The translations under genes were made by a program, and so were the position numbers. From Rhizaria sp. SCN 62-66 (lineage: Eukaryota > Rhizaria, unplaced), in assembly GCA_001724265.1 (NCBI GenBank), contig MEDY01000133.1:1-64000 (forward strand): 64,000 nucleotides of DNA, in the 5' to 3' direction. This document shows, piece by piece, positions 59,301 to 64,000 of this stretch. Position 1 is the first letter of the stretch. Each line of letters starts with the position of its first letter. The notes under the pieces are model-generated. The model did not search any database and had not been told where the DNA came from. It saw only the letters and a list, made by a program, of their open reading frames with translations.

Positions 59301-62300
59301 CCCTGGTGCGACGACCGGTGGTGGCGGCCGCAGCAACGCGTCGGATACGCATATCAACAACGTTCTCGGTGAGATCACTGCGAGTGACCGTGCGAGTGTG
59401 CCGAAACAGTGGCATGAGGCGCATTGGTGGTCCTTTGTGTGTCCGCCGTCGCAGCGGGAGCAGGAGCAGCATTACTACATGTTTCACTATAAGACACGTC
59501 CCTGTGCTGCGTTTAAGCCGCCTTCCATCCAAAACAACGCCAACGCTGCTGCTGGTAGCACTGACAATAACGACAGCGCTATTGCTACTGCAACTGAACG
59601 CGAGCAGCAGCAACAGCAGCAGCTGCCGCCGCAGCAGCAGTGTTACTGCTATGGCTTCGGCTACCACCGCGACGAGGAACGCCGCCGTCCTCCTTTCCCC
59701 CACGCCACTCCCATCCCGTGCCCCAAAGTCAAGCCACCTGTCGCCCACGGCGCCGCGGCCGCGCAGGCCGGCGGCGGCGGTCCTCAGGTCGGTGGCCAGT
59801 CAGTGTGGGGAGCACCTGGGTTCAGCCCCGTTGACGGCACGTGCCACCACGGAGTGAGCGGTGCGGGTAGTCTGAGCGGTGTCATCACGAGCAGTGCGAG
59901 TGGTGCTGTGTTGCACTCGATTGCGCCTGTTGCTCCCCCTTCTGCTGCTGCTGCTGCTGCTGATGCTGATGACCAAAAGCGTCCGGACGCTGTGGCTGCG
60001 GACATTGAGACTTCTGCTCCTGCTGCTTCTGCTGCTGTCCCTCCGGCGACCACGAATCAGATACAGAGCCAGTGTGCATTGGCGCACACGTTCTTGGAAG
60101 TCATGTACCACCCGTCGCTGTACAAGACGACTCTGTGCTCTTTCTTCGACGCGACGAACCCTGCCCGCGCACAGTGCGTGTGGCGTCGCCGCTGTGCGCA
60201 CGCGCACGGCTACGGCGAGCTAAGGGGCAAGGAGGCGGCTAAGGGGGAGTGGGCTGCGTGGGTAAGCGCGAGTCTAAGTAGCCACGGTCACACTGGGAGC
60301 GTTTCCGGTGTGAAGAAGAGCGTGGATGTCACCACGGGTACCACGGGTTCTGCCGCAGCCGCCACCGCTGCTTTAGAACCGGTGATGGTGCCTTCTCCAG
60401 CTGATGCCACCAACGCCAACTCCTCTGACTCGGTGGCTGTGACCACCCCGACCGCGCCTTCCGACGCCGCCGTCGCGCCCACCGCTGCCAAGAGCACGAT
60501 CCTCGCTGCGCCGCCGTCGCCCGCCCTCTCCAGCCGCACCGGTCTGCAAGCACAACAGCAGCTGTCGAGTGCGGCAACGTCGGGCGACGCGGCGGCTGCG
60601 GCGATGGCGATGCCCCGGTCGCCGCCGCAGAGCACGAGTAGGCCGCCGACCAGTTCGACCGCGTTTGTGCCCAAGGGCGGCGGTGGCAGCGGCAGCAGCT
60701 CTGCAGGCGCTGCAGCTTCGGGTGCTGCAAGTTTAAGTGCTTCCCGCCACCAGTCGTCTAAGGGTCACGCCGTGCCGAAGGGCGGTGTGCCACCTGCACT
60801 GCAGATCAACTCGCCCAACAAGTCGCCCTCGAACCTGCACTTACACTCGCATCTGCAGCAGCCCCAGGGCCAGCAGTCGCATGGGCAGGGGCAGGGGCAG
60901 GGACAGGGACAGGGGCAGGGACAGGGACAGGGGCCGCCGCCGCCGCTGTCGACGCGTACCGTGGGGTACTTCGCGTGGGGATTGACTCATGGCAGTCAGC
61001 TGCCCCAGTCACAACCGCAGCCTCCGCAGCAGCACCATGTCGCTCAGGGGCACTTACAGCAGGGGCACCTACAGCAGGGGCACTCCCAGCAAGGGCTCTT
61101 ACATGCGCCGAGTCAGAGTCACCTCCACTTACACGCGCAACCACAGCAACAACAGCCGCGGGCGCAGCAGCCGCAGCAGTATGTGCATTCTAGCGCTCCT
61201 GTCCCTGCCCCTGGTCACGGTCACGCTGCTCCCCACGGTCACCCTCACGCTCACGCTCTCGGTCACGGCCAAGGCCCCAGCCATGGTTATCATCCGAGTG
61301 ACCCTGCTGCCGCCGCCGCCGCTGCTGCTGCCGCCGCTGCTGCTGCTGCTGCGGGCGGCGGCACCGTCTACGCCCACGGTAACCCGCACGGCCACCCTCC
61401 CCATATTGGAGATCCGGGGGTTGTCGGCGGGACCTACATCGCTCCTGGCGGCGCTACTTACATCGCCCCCGGCGGTGCTACTTACATCGCCACGCAGCCT
61501 GGCCAGCCGCCGCACCACGTCCAGCACGTGTACTTCTCGCACCCGCCTGCTCACGGTCAGTACTTACACTACCCCCCCGAGCACTTACACCCGGCTCACC
61601 CAACCTCCGCACACCCACACCCACATACGCTTCAACATCACCCCTCTCATCAGCAGCAGCATCCGCATCAGCAGTACGCAGCGCCCTTGGCAGCCGCCGG
61701 TGTGTCGTCCAGCAGCGATAGCGGAGCGACGACCCCTGTGCCAGTGATGCAAATGCCGGTGATGGCGTACGGCGTGCCGTATCCTGCTGGAGCCCCGCCG
61801 GTGTCTGTGGTGTCGCACGGTCACGGTCACTATGTGCCAGCGCACGCCCACAGTCTCGCTCACGGTCACCCTGCTGCAGCCTTGACGGCGGCCGCCCACG
61901 GCCAGCCTGTCATGTTAGCGCATCCGCCGTCGCAGCCTCAGCAGCAGCAGCAGCAGCAGCCGCAGCAGCAGCCGGAGTATCTGCACTTGCCACATCAAGT
62001 CGTGCTGAACCACCAGCAACTGCAGCACTTGCAAGCGCAACAGCATCAACAGCACGCGCAACAGCAACAGCAACAGCAGCAGCAGCCTCAGCCTCAGCCT
62101 CAGCCTCAGCCTCAACAGCAGCATCAGCGGTATCCGCAAGGACAGCAGCAGCAGCAGCAGCCGCCGGGGGGTCAAAGCGGCAAGAAGCAAGGCGGCGGCC
62201 GTGCCGGCGGACAGCTGGCAGGCAGCGCTAGCCTCAACACCAGCAGCGCCACTATGCGCTCTCTGCCACCGGCCCCGTCGGCCGCAGCGCCGCCGATTTC

Positions 62301-63336
62301 GCGCTCGCTCGGTTCCCCCAAGACTAGCCAGGCGGGTCTCGCGGGCGCTCACGCCAGCTCCTCCTCTGCTGCTGCTTCTTCTGCGACTTCTTCTGCGGCG
62401 GTGAATAGGCCGGTGCAGCATACGCTCTCTAAGCCGCCTCTGCTCACGGTCTCCACGGTCAGCGGCGGCGATCCTTCCGCAGTCACGGCCGACGACGACC
62501 TCACCGCGAGCGCCGCACCGCAGCAGCCGCAGCAGCAGCAGCACGCAGCCACGTCCGGCTCAGCCGCGGCGAGTGCGCTGCCTATCGTGACTGGACTGGG
62601 GACTCAGGGCCTCGTGTCACCGGCGACGGCGTTAAGCGTGGTGCATCGTCATATGTACCTGTTTTCACCGACTCAGCCGTCGCAGAAACCGCAACAACAG
62701 CAGCAACAGCAGCAGTAGCAGCAGCAGCAGCAGCAGTATAGCGCTGCGGGTGTGTCGTCTTCGTCTCTGTCTCCGCATCCTCGCGCACATTTACACTCGC
62801 ACGCGCACACGCAGAATTCGCACTCGTACTCGCAGCAGCAGTCATACTCGCAGCCGCAGTCGCAGCTTTCGCCGCCGCCGCAGCAGCAGCAGCAGCACGT
62901 GCATGTAAAGCAGTCACAACATCAACAACACCATGTATATTCTCACTCGCAATACCTACACCCTCAGTATCCACACCCTTACACTCATCCCGGCCAACGG
63001 CAACAACAGCAGCAACCGCAGCAAGCGCAAGCGCAGCAGCAGTCGCAACAACAGTACCACGGGCACGGGCAGCAAGGGCAGGGACAAGGGCAAGGACAAG
63101 GGCATGGACTGCACCAACAACACCAGCGTGCCGTCAACTATAGCAGCAATCCGAGCAACATGAGTGCTCTGGGTGGTGCAAGTGGTTTGGCTGGTCGGCG
63201 TCCCTATAATAACAGCAACAACAACAATTCTAGTCAGCAACAACAGCATGCAGCTTCAACGAAGGCTGTGGCTGCTCTCTCAACGACGACGGCGACGTCG
63301 ACGACAGCAACGCCCTCTAAACAAACCCAACAGTAA
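52563..63336 (+). CDS. Giant Unkempt-like CCCH zinc-finger protein (two in-frame TAG)
   Basis: Exons 52563-53692, 53922-54078 and 54220-63336 give 3467 residues if TAG is sense; TAA ends the frame. Both donors are GTACGT. About nine CCCH-type fingers form three triplets. Triplet 1 (residues ~378-530) has FRTRLCP...CPLDRNECSDAH, PCLFFSLTDCPFGAHCPFSH and CAAYGKHCSKAH. Triplet 2 (~1738-2073) has YQTRVCKGYLDGGSCP, CGGADCTHAH and CARAHSQSDLRSP. Triplet 3 (~2179-2430) has YKTRPCAAF...CYCYGFGYH, PIPCPKVK and YKTTLCSFF...CAHAHGYGELR. YKT-x-C leads and the H-x-x-DLRSP exit match metazoan Unkempt, an RNA-binding translational regulator with two triplets. Inter-finger regions are Gln, His-Gly, Ala and Asn low complexity. 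TAG occurs at 52626-52628 (residue 22) and 62716-62718 (residue 3262, inside a CAG run). Cytoplasmic mRNA binding is expected. The start at 52563 is the first ATG of the continuous frame. Confidence 0.8.
52997..53083 (+). repeat. GCT trinucleotide tract coding poly-alanine
   Basis: A nearly pure run of gct codons, with a few gat, lies in exon 1 of the Unkempt-like gene and gives about 27 alanines. The same run read in other frames would give poly-Leu or poly-Cys; the frame is fixed by the downstream zinc fingers. Confidence 0.9.
60885..60932 (+). repeat. Gly-Gln hexanucleotide repeat
   Basis: A GGGCAG/GGACAG unit recurs about eight times in the Unkempt-like gene and gives a (GQ)n run. A second GQ-rich run lies near 63060-63110. 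Confidence 0.9.
61434..61492 (+). repeat. 24-bp tandem repeat coding TYIAPGGA
   Basis: About two and a half units encode TYIAPGGA in the C-terminal part of the Unkempt-like gene. Each unit includes TACTTACATCG or a variant. Confidence 0.85.
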
Positions 63337-64000
63337 CAGCAACGACAGGCACCGCAATAGCACATACAGACACATAAACAGTTCCGGCGAACTGAATTGT
63401 GTTACTATTTATTGCGTGTCTATTTATTCCACGTTTCCCCCCTTCTTAGTTGTTTGCTTGGATGGTGTGATCCCGCTGTGTCTTTCGTGCTTTTGTACAA
63501 AAATAACGTCTTTTGTTTGCGTAACAAGACTGGTTTTTTTGTTCTTTGGTCGTAAAATCACGATTTTTGATTGATTCAAAATTCATTTTTCTTTTCTCTT
63601 TTCTTTTCGTCTACCTTCGCTACCCCATATGTGTTTTATGTCTGCAGTGCAGCTGTATAATGCTTATCACTACCCTTGTCGACGTATCACGCGTACAATA
63701 TGTTCCGTTTTAACTTTTATTTTTGAATGCAAACGTGCTTAGTATCACATAACCTTAATCGTAACTATAACTCAAGATTTACTCACACACAGTGCTTGAC
63801 ATATCCTGCGTATTACTGCTTAACACACAAGAACAGTCTCACGTGTGTATGTAAATCCAATTTTCTTTTCCTTTCCCCCCTCTCGCCCTCTGTTTTTTGG
63901 TTTGTCCTCACATCTTATACTCTTCGTGTTTTTTTTCTTGTCATAATATTTTTTCACGACAATTTACCACTTTCTTTTTGTTTCTTCATATGCCTCTATT
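63337..64000. other. 3' flank of the Unkempt-like gene, to the window end
   Basis: The first 80 bases stay C/A-rich and, in the gene's frame, continue Gln-rich with one further TAG. After that the sequence is T-rich and AT-rich, typical of 3' UTR and spacer here. No further gene is seen before the window ends. Confidence 0.5.

Noticed and set aside
62716-62718. TAG read as leucine instead of glutamine
   Set aside because: UAG-to-Leu codes exist in some protists, but the CAG-run context and Gln-rich neighbours here favour Gln. Not excluded until conserved positions are aligned genome-wide.
1-64000. tRNA genes, including a suppressor-type tRNA-Gln(CUA), rRNA, CRISPR arrays, transposons
   Set aside because: I scanned for B-box-like GGTTCRANTCC, regular spaced repeats and transposase motifs and saw none that hold up. 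The tRNA expected for UAG decoding must lie elsewhere.

Overview
This is nuclear DNA of a eukaryote, probably a unicellular protist. Genes carry GT-AG introns of about 50-340 bp, exons are GC-rich, spacers are AT-rich, and proteins are inflated by Ala, Gln, Ser, Asn and His tracts. The gene set is eukaryote-specific (cytoplasmic dynein, XPF, RNPS1, PINX1, MRG, LYR proteins). I cannot place the lineage further. No tRNA, rRNA, CRISPR array or transposon was recognised.

The main result is a probable variant nuclear genetic code: UAG is read as sense, most likely glutamine. Four large genes are open end to end only if in-frame TAG is sense: nine TAG codons, with no in-frame TAA or TGA. The fifteen gene ends recognised use TAA (nine) or TGA (six), never TAG. 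One TAG lies inside a run of CAG codons. Under this reading the two MLKL-like/kinase/Sel1 proteins, the giant XPF and the giant Unkempt-like zinc-finger protein become intact, and every exon phase adds up.

Layout: a gene tail (1-95, +); an Ala/Ser/Asn-rich protein with a Cys-rich tail (809-2317, +); a secreted-type nucleoside diphosphate kinase (2752-4632, +); kinase-Sel1 gene 1 (10400-5494, -); giant XPF/ERCC4 (21906-11543, -); an RNPS1-like SR protein (23613-22468, -); a 1762-residue MRG-domain protein (24344-29832, +); kinase-Sel1 gene 2 (31485-35545, +); PINX1-like G-patch protein (38447-36510, -); a LYR-motif protein (39020-39611, +); a Sec14/CRAL-TRIO protein (42154-40415, -); an EF-hand protein (42585-43420, +); cytoplasmic dynein intermediate chain (44308-48095, +); a THEM4-like hotdog thioesterase (49261-51060, +); and an Unkempt-like protein with about nine CCCH fingers (52563-63336, +).

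The genes do not form an operon-like unit. They cover DNA repair, RNA processing, chromatin, telomere/nucleolar function, motor transport, lipid metabolism and signalling. Two DNA-level patterns cross gene boundaries: a dispersed CACGGTCAC/GTGACCGTG oligonucleotide, and TAAGTAC/GTACTTA, the latter concentrated in the XPF and Unkempt-like genes. Introns mostly start GTACGT rather than GTAAGT. Exon boundaries are inferred from reading frame, splice-site sequence and family similarity recognised by eye; no search was run.
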